Below are positions 1 to 5,179 of a DNA stretch of 5,707 nucleotides, one piece after another (the first letter of the stretch is position 1; each line of letters starts with the position of its first letter). The translations under genes and the position numbers were made by a program. The notes under the pieces were generated by a model. The model made no database searches. It was not told the DNA's origin and worked only from the letters and a program-made list of their open reading frames with translations. Where the stretch lies: the NCBI GenBank assembly GCA_900751695.1, contig CAADSS010000053.1, positions 1-5,707 of the forward strand, written 5' to 3'. Origin of the DNA: an uncultured Collinsella sp. (lineage in GTDB: Bacteria; Actinomycetota; Coriobacteriia; Coriobacteriales; Coriobacteriaceae).

Positions 1-37
1 GGCGGCTCTGCGCCTATATATATGAGGAGAATCCATT

Positions 38-208
38 ATGTTCAATGCTATCGCGCATGCTTTGCTTGCCCTCGCGCCCGAGTTCGATGCTGCAAGGGTC
101 GAGGACGTCCCTATGAGCCTGAAGGCCTGGATCGATGGTTCGCAGGGCAACATCCGGAGGGAGACGTTGGGCGCCAAGTGCATGGCGCGTCACTTCTTTG
201 CAAATTAG
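38..208 (+). CDS. small hypothetical protein, 56 aa
   Basis: I do not recognise this protein and assign no function. The reading frame opens with ATG at 38, seven bases after a strong Shine-Dalgarno sequence (GAGGAGA, 24-30), and closes with TAG at 206-208. The same frame is stopped by TGA at 23-25, so this is not the visible tail of a longer upstream gene. The product begins MFNAIAHALLALAPEF, a short hydrophobic stretch too short and too charged nearby to be a convincing signal peptide or membrane helix. Its C-terminal half is basic and ends ARHFFAN. Third codon positions are mostly G or C, as in the neighbouring real genes, although the AGG codons are less typical. The run TATATATA just upstream (15-22) could be part of a promoter. 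It lies 118 bases before argH on the same strand. It may be a real small protein, a leader peptide or a gene remnant. Confidence 0.45.
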   Translation: MFNAIAHALLALAPEFDAARVEDVPMSLKAWIDGSQGNIRRETLGAKCMARHFFAN

Positions 209-311
209 CCACATGGCCCCGCGCGCGGCAGGGAGTGTGTAAAACTAGCGGTTGATAAATCGCTTTAGCGACAGGGCACATTGCTTTGGACGCTTGTTTT
301 GGTATTTGGAG

Positions 312-318
312 AAAGGAG
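312..318 (+). promoter_or_regulatory. ribosome binding site fixing the argH start
   Basis: AAAGGAG lies eight bases before the ATG at 327. The frame also has an upstream ATG-like start at 252, but that one has no Shine-Dalgarno sequence and would add 25 residues unlike any argininosuccinate lyase N-terminus. The 327 start gives the family-typical beginning MALWGGRF. Confidence 0.85.
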
Positions 319-326
319 ACGGTTCC

Positions 327-1757
327 ATGGCTCTTTGGGGCGGTCGTTTTGAGGCGGGCGTGGCCGAGGTCACGCAGGAGTTTGGCGCGTCGCTGCCGGT
401 CGACAAACATCTCTATAAGCAGGATATCGCCGGCTCTAAGGCGCATGCCAAGATGTTGGCCGCCCAGGGCATCATCAGTGCCGAGGACGAGCAGGCGATT
501 GCCAAGGGCCTGACCGGAATCGAACAGGATATCGATGCCGGCAACTTCACCTTCGATATCAACGATGAGGACATTCATATGTCCATCGAGAGCGAGCTGA
601 CGCGTCGCATCGGCGAGGCTGGCAAGCGCTTGCATACTGGGCGTTCGCGCAACGACCAGGTGGCGACCGATACGCGCCTGGGCATCAAGGCGCTGGCCAA
701 GGAGCTCATGGAGGCCAATCTTGAGCTGCGCCATGTGCTGGTGGATGCGGCCAAGAAGTACGACAAGGTGATTCTGCCGGGCTACACGCATATGCAGCAC
801 GCTCAGCCCGTGCTGCTCTCGCATCATCTGCTGGCGTATTCCTGGATGTTCGCGCGCGACTTTACGCGCCTGAAGGCCGCCTTTGATGCCGCCGACAACT
901 GCCCGCTGGGTGCTGCCGCGCTTGCCGGTACGAGCTATCCGCTCGATCGCCAGATGACGGCTGCTGAACTTGGCTTTGCGGGCGTGATTCCCAACTCGCT
1001 CGATGCGGTTTCCGACCGTGATTTCCTGCTCGATCTGCATTACGCCGGCTCCGTCATGGCCATGCACCTGTCGCGTCTTTCCGAGGAGATCGTGCTGTGG
1101 TCGAGCTCCGAATTTGGCTTTATCACGCTTTCAGACTCGTATTCCACCGGCTCGTCCATCATGCCGCAGAAGAAGAATCCCGCCTTTGCCGAGCTTATCC
1201 GCGGCAAGAGCGGCCGTGTGTATGGCAACCTGGTGCAGCTGCTCGTGACCATGAAGGGCCTGCCGCTTGCTTATAACAAGGACTTGCAGGAGGACAAGGA
1301 GGGCGCGCTCGATACCGCCCATACGCTCATGCAGTGCCTGTCGGTTATGGCCGGTATGATTTCGACTTGGACCGTCAACGAGGATGCCATGGCGCGCGAG
1401 TGCGGCGTGGGGCACCTTGCCGCCACCGATGTTGCCGATTACCTGGCTAAGCGTGGTCTGCCGTTCCGCGAGGCACATGCCGTGGTGGGCCATCTGGTCC
1501 TGATGTGCGAGAAGCGCGGCTGCAATCTTGAGGACCTGCCGTTTGAGGTGTTCCAGGAGGCAAGCCCACTCTTTGAGCGCGACATTACCGAGGCGCTCGA
1601 CATCCCGTCGATTGTCGCCGCGCGCACGACCGAGGGCGGCACCGCTCCTGCCGCCGTTGCCGTGCAGTTGCAGCGTGCCGAGGCACAGCTCGTGGCTGAC
1701 GAGGGCGTGTTTGGATCGCTGACCAAGGTCGTCGAGATGGGTCACGGGGCAAAGTAG
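327..1757 (+). CDS. argH: argininosuccinate lyase
   Basis: This cytosolic enzyme splits argininosuccinate into arginine and fumarate, the last step of arginine biosynthesis, and works as a homotetramer. The product is 476 aa, close to the usual 455-475. It opens with the family N-terminus MALWGGRFEAG. The substrate-binding motif HTGRSRNDQ is at residues 103-111. GYTHMQHAQP carries T154 and H155, the expected catalytic acid histidine. The fumarase/aspartase superfamily signature GSSIMPQKKNP is at 275-285, with the mobile-loop catalytic serine expected at S277. All three conserved regions that build the shared active site are therefore intact. A small departure is alanine right after QKKNP, where aspartate is usual. 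No argG lies beside it in the window. The only upstream neighbour is the small ORF ending at 208, and a terminator follows 50 bases after the stop, so argH ends its transcription unit. I saw no convincing promoter or arginine-repressor box in 209-311. Confidence 0.98.
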   Translation: MALWGGRFEAGVAEVTQEFGASLPVDKHLYKQDIAGSKAHAKMLAAQGIISAEDEQAIAKGLTGIEQDIDAGNFTFDINDEDIHMSIESELTRRIGEAGKRLHTGRSRNDQVATDTRLGIKALAKELMEANLELRHVLVDAAKKYDKVILPGYTHMQHAQPVLLSHHLLAYSWMFARDFTRLKAAFDAADNCPLGAAALAGTSYPLDRQMTAAELGFAGVIPNSLDAVSDRDFLLDLHYAGSVMAMHLSRLSEEIVLWSSSEFGFITLSDSYSTGSSIMPQKKNPAFAELIRGKSGRVYGNLVQLLVTMKGLPLAYNKDLQEDKEGALDTAHTLMQCLSVMAGMISTWTVNEDAMARECGVGHLAATDVADYLAKRGLPFREAHAVVGHLVLMCEKRGCNLEDLPFEVFQEASPLFERDITEALDIPSIVAARTTEGGTAPAAVAVQLQRAEAQLVADEGVFGSLTKVVEMGHGAK

Positions 1758-1807
1758 AGGTTTGGCTGAAGCCGTTTTGGCCATTTATTGAGGAATCATT
1801 TTTGCTT

Positions 1808-1844
1808 TACGGGCGTCTGCTGATGTGGGCGTCCGTATTTTGTT
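1808..1844 (+). terminator. intrinsic terminator of argH
   Basis: A 10-bp stem pairs 1808-1817 (TACGGGCGTC) with 1828-1837 (GGCGTCCGTA), including two G-T wobbles, around a 10-base loop. TTTTGTT follows at once. The placement 50 bases after the argH stop fits transcription termination of argH. Confidence 0.75.
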
Positions 1845-1914
1845 GCTATGGGGGAGGGGCTTGTCGAGAAGTTCTGTAGGACCTTTGGGCAGGTTGTGAA
1901 GGGGGTACGTTCGC

Positions 1915-1964
1915 GGGCGGCAACCGACCGCCTGCTCTGTTCGATGCGGTTGATGGGCGGTCGG
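1915..1964. repeat. overlapping inverted repeats upstream of ndk
   Basis: CCGACCGCC (1924-1932) and GGCGGTCGG (1956-1964) form a perfect 9-bp inverted repeat with a 23-base spacer. The left arm can instead pair with GGCGG at 1916-1920 across seven bases, giving a smaller hairpin that excludes the first. No T-tract follows either one, so this is not an ordinary terminator. Its role is unknown: possibilities are an operator, a leader structure if transcription starts upstream, or chance in GC-rich DNA. Confidence 0.5.
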
Positions 1965-2050
1965 ATGGTACTCTAATCGGGCTTCGAAACAGAAGTGACA
2001 CATATGGAGCGCTTTAATAAATTGCAGCGTTTCAATAAACAGCTTTTTGT

Positions 2051-2078
2051 TTAACTGCAGCTAAAACTCTGTTACGAT
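2051..2078 (+). promoter_or_regulatory. candidate ndk promoter
   Basis: TTAACT (2051-2056) is a four-of-six match to the -35 box. After 16 bases comes TACGAT (2073-2078), preceded by TGT, which makes an extended -10 element. Transcription would start near 2085 and give a leader of about 57 bases. An alternative or second promoter is GTGACA (1995-2000), 17 bases, then TAAATT (2018-2023). Both are consensus matches by eye for a housekeeping sigma factor. Confidence 0.5.
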
Positions 2079-2128
2079 GCAGTCCAGGCGGGTGCCGGAA
2101 TGGGACTTGGGCACGCGCGAACCTACTT

Positions 2129-2134
2129 GAAAGG
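2129..2134 (+). promoter_or_regulatory. ribosome binding site fixing the ndk start
   Basis: GAAAGG lies seven bases before the ATG at 2142. An in-frame ATG at 2100 would add 14 residues, but it has no Shine-Dalgarno sequence, and the family begins directly with a sequence like MAIEKTFIMIKPDAV. Confidence 0.8.
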
Positions 2135-2141
2135 CTACCTT

Positions 2142-2546
2142 ATGGCTATCGAGAAGACCTTCATCATGATTAAGCCCGACGCCGTGCGCGACCGCAAGAT
2201 CGGCGAGATTGTTGCTCGCATTGAGCGCAGCGGCCTTGTCATCGAGCGCATGGAGATGACCACGCTCGAGCGCGCTACCGTTGAGGAGCACTACGCCCAT
2301 CTGGCCGACAAGCCCTTCTTTGGCGGTCTCTGCGACTTTATGACGAGCGGTCCGGTCGTCAAGATGGTCGTTTCCGGTCTCTCCGCTGTTGCTAAGATGC
2401 GCACCCTCATGGGCGCTACTAATCCGCTTGACGCTGCTCCTGGTACCATCCGCGGCGACTTTGCCGTCGATGTCAACGCCAACGTGATTCACGGCTCCGA
2501 CTGCCTGGAGAACGCCGAGATTGAGATCAAGCGCTTCTTTGGCTAA
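2142..2546 (+). CDS. ndk: nucleoside diphosphate kinase
   Basis: The enzyme moves the gamma phosphate of ATP to other nucleoside diphosphates through a phosphohistidine intermediate, keeping NTP and dNTP pools balanced in the cytosol. The product is 134 aa, the normal single-domain length. Visible family features in order are the N-terminal strand with K11-P12-D13-A14-V15, the Kpn-loop region around residues 88-101 (RTLMGATNPLDAAPG), the following TIRGDFAVD segment at 102-110 and the active-site motif NVIHGSD at 114-120 with phospho-accepting H117. The residue after that motif is cysteine (C121) where serine, glycine or alanine is usual, but the catalytic histidine and the preceding GSD are intact. 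The gene stands alone, with its own candidate promoter and a strong terminator 38 bases downstream, and converges on rpiB. Confidence 0.98.
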   Translation: MAIEKTFIMIKPDAVRDRKIGEIVARIERSGLVIERMEMTTLERATVEEHYAHLADKPFFGGLCDFMTSGPVVKMVVSGLSAVAKMRTLMGATNPLDAAPGTIRGDFAVDVNANVIHGSDCLENAEIEIKRFFG

Positions 2547-2584
2547 ACCAGCTTTGACTCCTTAAAGCTGTTAGCGTGTGGCTT

Positions 2585-2621
2585 GGGCGCCGCGGAACTC
2601 CATCCGCGGCGTCCTTTTATT
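2585..2621 (+). terminator. intrinsic terminator of ndk
   Basis: A 12-bp stem pairs 2585-2596 with 2603-2614, with one G-T wobble, around the six-base loop ACTCCA. TTTTATT follows. This is a textbook Rho-independent terminator, 38 bases after the ndk stop. Confidence 0.9.
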
Positions 2622-2623
2622 CC

Positions 2624-2671
2624 AAAATCTATGAAGGGGCCCGTTCGGTCATGTGTTCCGAGCGGGCCCCT
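2624..2671 (-). terminator. probable terminator of rpiB
   Basis: A 14-bp stem pairs 2635-2648 with 2658-2671, with one G-T wobble, around a nine-base loop. Read on the minus strand the stem is followed by TTCATAGATTTT, so the T-tract is interrupted. It lies 26 bases beyond the rpiB stop. Together with the ndk terminator it insulates the two convergent genes. Confidence 0.7.
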
Positions 2672-2697
2672 GCTGTTAGCTTGTGGCACTGAATAGT

Positions 2698-3165
2698 TTA
2701 GGCTTCGTCGACAACCTTAAGGCCGCGCGTGTGGTCGATCTCGTTGAGGAGGTTAACGCGACGCTCGTGACGACCGCCCTCAAACTCGGCGTCGAGCCAC
2801 TCGTCGACAATCATCTTAGCGAGCTCGGAGCCCACGACGCGGGCGCCAAAGGCGAGCACGTTGGTGTTGTTGTGCATACGGGAGAGCTTGGCGCTGAAGG
2901 GCTCGGAGCACACGACGGCGCGCACGCCCTCTACCTTGTTAGCAGCCAGGCTGATACCGACGCCGGTGCCACAGATGAGGATGCCCAGGTCGACGTCGCC
3001 GTTGGCAACGGCCTTACCCACCTTGTAGCCGGCGATGGGGTAGTCAAAGCTCTCGGAGGTGTCGGTGCCAAAGTTCACGACCTCGCAGCCGCGCTCCTTC
3101 AGGTGCTCGGAGATGATGTTCTTGAGCTCGACGGCGGCGTGGTCGTTACCGATACCGATCTTCAT
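2698..3165 (-). CDS. rpiB: ribose-5-phosphate isomerase B
   Basis: The enzyme interconverts ribose 5-phosphate and ribulose 5-phosphate in the non-oxidative pentose phosphate pathway in the cytosol. The product is 155 aa, within the usual 145-160 of the RpiB/LacA/LacB family. It begins MKIGIGNDHAA, with D8 and H9 in the phosphosugar-binding region. DYP at 41-43 and ILICGTGVGIS at 62-72 follow, with C65, the catalytic cysteine typical of Escherichia coli-type RpiB. RMHNNTNVL at 96-104 carries H98, and GGRHERR at 130-136 contributes phosphate-binding arginines. The start at 3165 is preferred over upstream starts because AGAGAGGA (minus strand, about 3172-3179) lies seven bases before it and the longer versions have no homologous N-terminus. 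With no lac or allose genes nearby, RpiB is more likely than a galactose- or allose-6-phosphate isomerase. It converges with ndk and diverges from cyuA. Confidence 0.96.
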   Translation of the reverse strand: MKIGIGNDHAAVELKNIISEHLKERGCEVVNFGTDTSESFDYPIAGYKVGKAVANGDVDLGILICGTGVGISLAANKVEGVRAVVCSEPFSAKLSRMHNNTNVLAFGARVVGSELAKMIVDEWLDAEFEGGRHERRVNLLNEIDHTRGLKVVDEA

Positions 3166-3196
3166 GGATGGTTCCTCTCTGGTCTGTGCGGCGCAA

Positions 3197-3284
3197 ATGC
3201 TAAAGGGGTTTACCGCGTTCGACTGCATGATAGCGCGACTTTTGCGTAAACGCTCGGGCGTTTTTTGGTCAAACGCTTTAGCAT
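3197..3284. repeat. 9-bp inverted repeat with GCGTTT boxes upstream of rpiB
   Basis: ATGCTAAAG (3197-3205) and CTTTAGCAT (3276-3284) are perfect inverted copies 70 bases apart. Between them AAACGC (3248-3253) and GCGTTT (3258-3263) form a 6-bp hairpin with a TCGG loop, and AAACGC recurs at 3271-3276. On the minus strand, TTGACC (3267-3272) and TATCAT (3227-3232) resemble -35 and -10 boxes but are not correctly spaced with each other. The area is probably the rpiB promoter and control region. The exact elements are uncertain. Confidence 0.35.
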
Positions 3285-3354
3285 GCAACAAGACTGGCTT
3301 CTCATGAATGAATGCTGTCAGTTTGCGCTTGAGCGCCGTCCGCCGGAACCATGG

Positions 3355-3381
3355 TTGCGGTTTTTGATGCATTGTTATCAA
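3355..3381 (+). promoter_or_regulatory. possible cyuA promoter
   Basis: TTGCGG (3355-3360) is followed after 15 bases by TATCAA (3376-3381), preceded by TGT as in extended -10 promoters. The spacing is short, but the TG extension could compensate. The stretch from about 3361 to 3400 is the most AT-rich part of the rpiB-cyuA gap. A leader of about 50 bases would result. This is a by-eye assignment only. Confidence 0.35.
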
Positions 3382-3437
3382 ATAAAAGAGCTAATTATTT
3401 TCGAGAGCCCTGTCCGTTATACAAGTAGGAGATACCT

Positions 3438-4757
3438 ATGCCTACCGATTCCCTTCGTGATGCCGCGTTTTGCGATGTTTTGAACCGCGAGCTTGTCTGT
3501 GCACTCGGCTGCACCGAGCCCATTGCCGTTGCCTATGCAGCGGCGTTGGCGAGCCAGACGCTCGGTTGCGAACCCGATCATATGGACGTTGCCTGCTCGG
3601 GCAACATCATCAAGAACGTTAAGAGCGTGACCGTGCCCAACTCGGGCGGTATGCACGGTATTGAGGCCGCGGCCGTGCTGGGTGCCGTGGGCGGCGACGC
3701 CAAGAGCGCGCTCGAGGTGCTCGAGAGCGTTAACGATGAAGACCGTGCTCGCGTGGCCGAGCTCCTCGCCGACGCCGACTACTGCGATGTGTCGCTTGTC
3801 GAGGGTGTGCCCAACCTCTACATCAAGGTGACTGCCACGGCTGGGGGCCATACCGCGGTCGTCGAGATTACCGACCACCACACTAATGTCACGTGCCATA
3901 CGCTCGACGGTATTCCGGTATGCGGCAAGTCGGCGGGGGAGTGTGCCGCCTGCGCCGAGCGCGTGGTGGCCGAGCGTGCGGCGGATAAGGCCGACACGCC
4001 AATGTCGATTGAGTCCATCATCGACTTTATCGAGGACGGTGACATTGAGGACGCCCGCGCTGCCGTTGAGCGTCAGATTGAGCTGAATGGTGCAATCAGT
4101 GCCGAGGGCCTTGCGCACGCTTGGGGCGCCGAGGTGGGTCGTACGCTGCTGGGTGCTCGTGCCGATGACGTCGCCTGCCGTGCCCGTGCCCGTGCGGCCG
4201 CCGGGTCCGACGCCCGCATGAACGGCTGCGCGCTGCCGGTCGCCATTGTGTGCGGCTCGGGCAATCAGGGCATTACCTGCGCATTGCCCGTCATGGAGTA
4301 TGCCGAGTACCTGCGTTGCGACCACGAGCGCCTGGTGCGCGCCGTGATGCTGTCCGATCTTATCGCCGTGCATATCAAGAGCTATATTGGTGCGCTCTCG
4401 GCGTTTTGCGGTGCTATTTGCGCCGCGTGCGGCGCCGGCGCTGCGATTACCTGGCTGTGCGGTGGCACGCGCGAGCAGATTGGCGCGACGGTCTCGAATA
4501 CGCTCGGTAACGTGGGCGGCATCGTGTGCGACGGCGCCAAGGCGAGCTGTGCCGCCAAGATCTCGGCTGCCGTCGATGCGGCGATTCTGGGCCACGATAT
4601 GGCTATGCAAGGTCGCGGCTTCCGCGCCGGCGAGGGCCTGATCCAGGATACCGTTGAGCAGACAATCGCCAGCATGGGCTACGTGGGCCGCGTGGGCATG
4701 AAGGACACCGACGTCGAGATCCTCAACATCATGATCGGTAAAACCCAAGTGTGCTAG
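3438..4757 (+). CDS. cyuA: L-cysteine desulfidase, iron-sulfur dependent (CyuA/UPF0597 family)
   Basis: Members of this family (formerly YhaM; archaeal homologue MJ1025) break L-cysteine into pyruvate, ammonia and hydrogen sulfide using an oxygen-sensitive [4Fe-4S] cluster, and resemble the alpha domain of iron-sulfur L-serine dehydratases. The product is 439 aa, the usual length. Visible landmarks are ALGCTEPIA at 22-30 with C25, GNIIKNV at 55-61, PNSGGMHG at 67-74, PMSIESIIDF at about 192-201, GSGNQGITC at 273-281, AFCGAICAACGAG at about 322-334 and the GGIVCDGAKASC segment ending at C371. C281, C324 and C331 are the likely cluster ligands from their spacing, and C25 is the conserved active-site cysteine. 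A good ribosome binding site (AGGAGA, 3427-3432) is five bases before ATG. No cyuP-type transporter or cyuR regulator is adjacent in the window. A serine dehydratase activity cannot be excluded from sequence alone. Confidence 0.93.
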   Translation: MPTDSLRDAAFCDVLNRELVCALGCTEPIAVAYAAALASQTLGCEPDHMDVACSGNIIKNVKSVTVPNSGGMHGIEAAAVLGAVGGDAKSALEVLESVNDEDRARVAELLADADYCDVSLVEGVPNLYIKVTATAGGHTAVVEITDHHTNVTCHTLDGIPVCGKSAGECAACAERVVAERAADKADTPMSIESIIDFIEDGDIEDARAAVERQIELNGAISAEGLAHAWGAEVGRTLLGARADDVACRARARAAAGSDARMNGCALPVAIVCGSGNQGITCALPVMEYAEYLRCDHERLVRAVMLSDLIAVHIKSYIGALSAFCGAICAACGAGAAITWLCGGTREQIGATVSNTLGNVGGIVCDGAKASCAAKISAAVDAAILGHDMAMQGRGFRAGEGLIQDTVEQTIASMGYVGRVGMKDTDVEILNIMIGKTQVC

Positions 4758-4784
4758 TTACGCGGTTTTACCAAACCGCGTAAC
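4757..4784 (+). terminator. perfect hairpin at the cyuA stop codon
   Basis: GTTACGCGGTTT (4757-4768) pairs perfectly with AAACCGCGTAAC (4773-4784) around a four-base loop, TACC. The first base of the stem is the last base of the cyuA TAG stop codon. No T-tract follows, so it is not a standard intrinsic terminator. It may mark or protect the 3' end of the message or cooperate with Rho. Confidence 0.5.
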
Positions 4785-4833
4785 CAGTTGACGCTGCAAA
4801 CGCCCCTAAGCGGCAATCTGCCTTTCAATCGTC

Positions 4834-4858
4834 GGGCATGGCCAGAAGGCCTATGCCC
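4834..4858. repeat. imperfect hairpin between cyuA and the IS element
   Basis: GGGCATGGCC (4834-4843) pairs with GGCC (4848-4851) and ATGCCC (4853-4858) around the loop AGAA, with a single bulged T at 4852. On the plus strand it is followed by TCCTCTTT, a pyrimidine tract but not a clear T-run. It may be a backup terminator for cyuA. Confidence 0.4.
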
Positions 4859-4923
4859 TCCTCTTTCACGTCACCTTGCTCGCTCTGGTGGGCTTTCGCT
4901 CATATGACCCAATCCGCTGTCAA

Positions 4924-5179
4924 GAGCCACAATGGCCCCGCCGACCGCTTGCAATCGGTCGGCGGGGCCTGCCGTTGAACCCGTCCCGGTCCGCCCCCGG
5001 CATGTCGTCGACGCCTTCGGCTCAGTCTCATATCCGCGGATACCGCTCCGGCGGCCCGCAATCCTCTCCTTCGGCGGGGCTCCCCAAGTCTGACTACGCG
5101 CATGCGGCCGCTGCCGCGCGCCCAGCGAAAGCGGGGGTATCCCCGAAGGCTGCCCGGCTCGCCGGGACGGGGGCTATGT
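4924..5179 (-). other. non-coding 3' flank of IS110 transposase, candidate guide RNA locus
   Basis: No credible protein is encoded here on either strand; the overlapping ORFs are arginine- and proline-rich frame shadows of GC-rich DNA. The stretch holds a 14-bp perfect hairpin (4934-4969), a 12-bp palindrome TATCCGCGGATA (5031-5042), several short GGGG/CCCC hairpins and three CCTTCGG/CCGAAGG boxes (about 5014, 5068 and 5143). IS110-family elements carry a structured guide RNA in a non-coding end, and in the IS1111 subgroup it lies downstream of the transposase. The location fits, but no RNA can be shown from sequence alone. Confidence 0.3.
4934..4969. repeat. 14-bp perfect GC-rich hairpin
   Basis: GGCCCCGCCGACCG (4934-4947) pairs perfectly with CGGTCGGCGGGGCC (4956-4969) around the loop CTTGCAAT. 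No T-tract follows on either strand. It sits 11 bases from the TTGACA motif suspected to mark the IS end. It could stop readthrough into or out of the element, or be part of the guide RNA. Confidence 0.7.

Larger units (their letters stand above)
1758..2141. other. argH-ndk intergenic region, 384 bases
   Basis: No convincing gene is present. In order it holds the argH terminator (1808-1844), a G-rich stretch (about 1850-1920), a cluster of competing inverted repeats (1915-1964), an AT-rich promoter-like zone (about 1995-2078) and the ndk ribosome binding site. The 42-codon ORF at 1848-1976 and the minus-strand ORF at 1785-2003 have no Shine-Dalgarno sequence and no recognisable product. The length is generous for a simple promoter, so a regulated 5' leader or a small RNA is possible but unproven. 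Confidence 0.7.

Noticed and set aside
1..25. Tail of an upstream gene ending with TGA at 23-25
   Set aside because: Only seven codons are visible and no family can be recognised, so it cannot be supported.
111..1067. Long minus-strand open frame opposite argH (318 codons)
   Set aside because: It is antisense to a clear argH coding sequence, has no recognisable domain and no good ribosome binding site. Long antisense frames are expected from the codon bias of GC-rich genes.
1848..1976. 42-codon ORF between argH and ndk
   Set aside because: It starts right after the terminator T-tract with no Shine-Dalgarno sequence and contains the inverted repeats. Nothing in the product is recognisable.
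1785..2003. Minus-strand ORF of 72 codons between argH and ndk
   Set aside because: It has no ribosome binding site, runs through the argH terminator and gives a proline-, histidine- and threonine-rich product without motifs.
2683..3249. Plus-strand open frame of 188 codons opposite rpiB
   Set aside because: It is antisense to a well-supported rpiB gene, is rich in V, A, D and G without motifs, and its start lies next to the rpiB stop with no ribosome binding site.
3248..3266. AAACGC-TCGG-GCGTTT hairpin plus T-run read as a plus-strand intrinsic terminator
   Set aside because: No plus-strand gene lies upstream for it to terminate, and the stem is only 6 bp. It is more likely part of the rpiB control region.
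3417..4748. Minus-strand open frame of 443 codons covering almost all of cyuA
   Set aside because: It mirrors the cyuA gene and its histidine-, alanine- and glycine-rich product matches no family I know. It is a frame shadow of biased codons.
5031..5042. 12-bp palindrome TATCCGCGGATA treated as an operator or recombination site
   Set aside because: About one such palindrome is expected by chance in a window this size, and nothing else supports a function.
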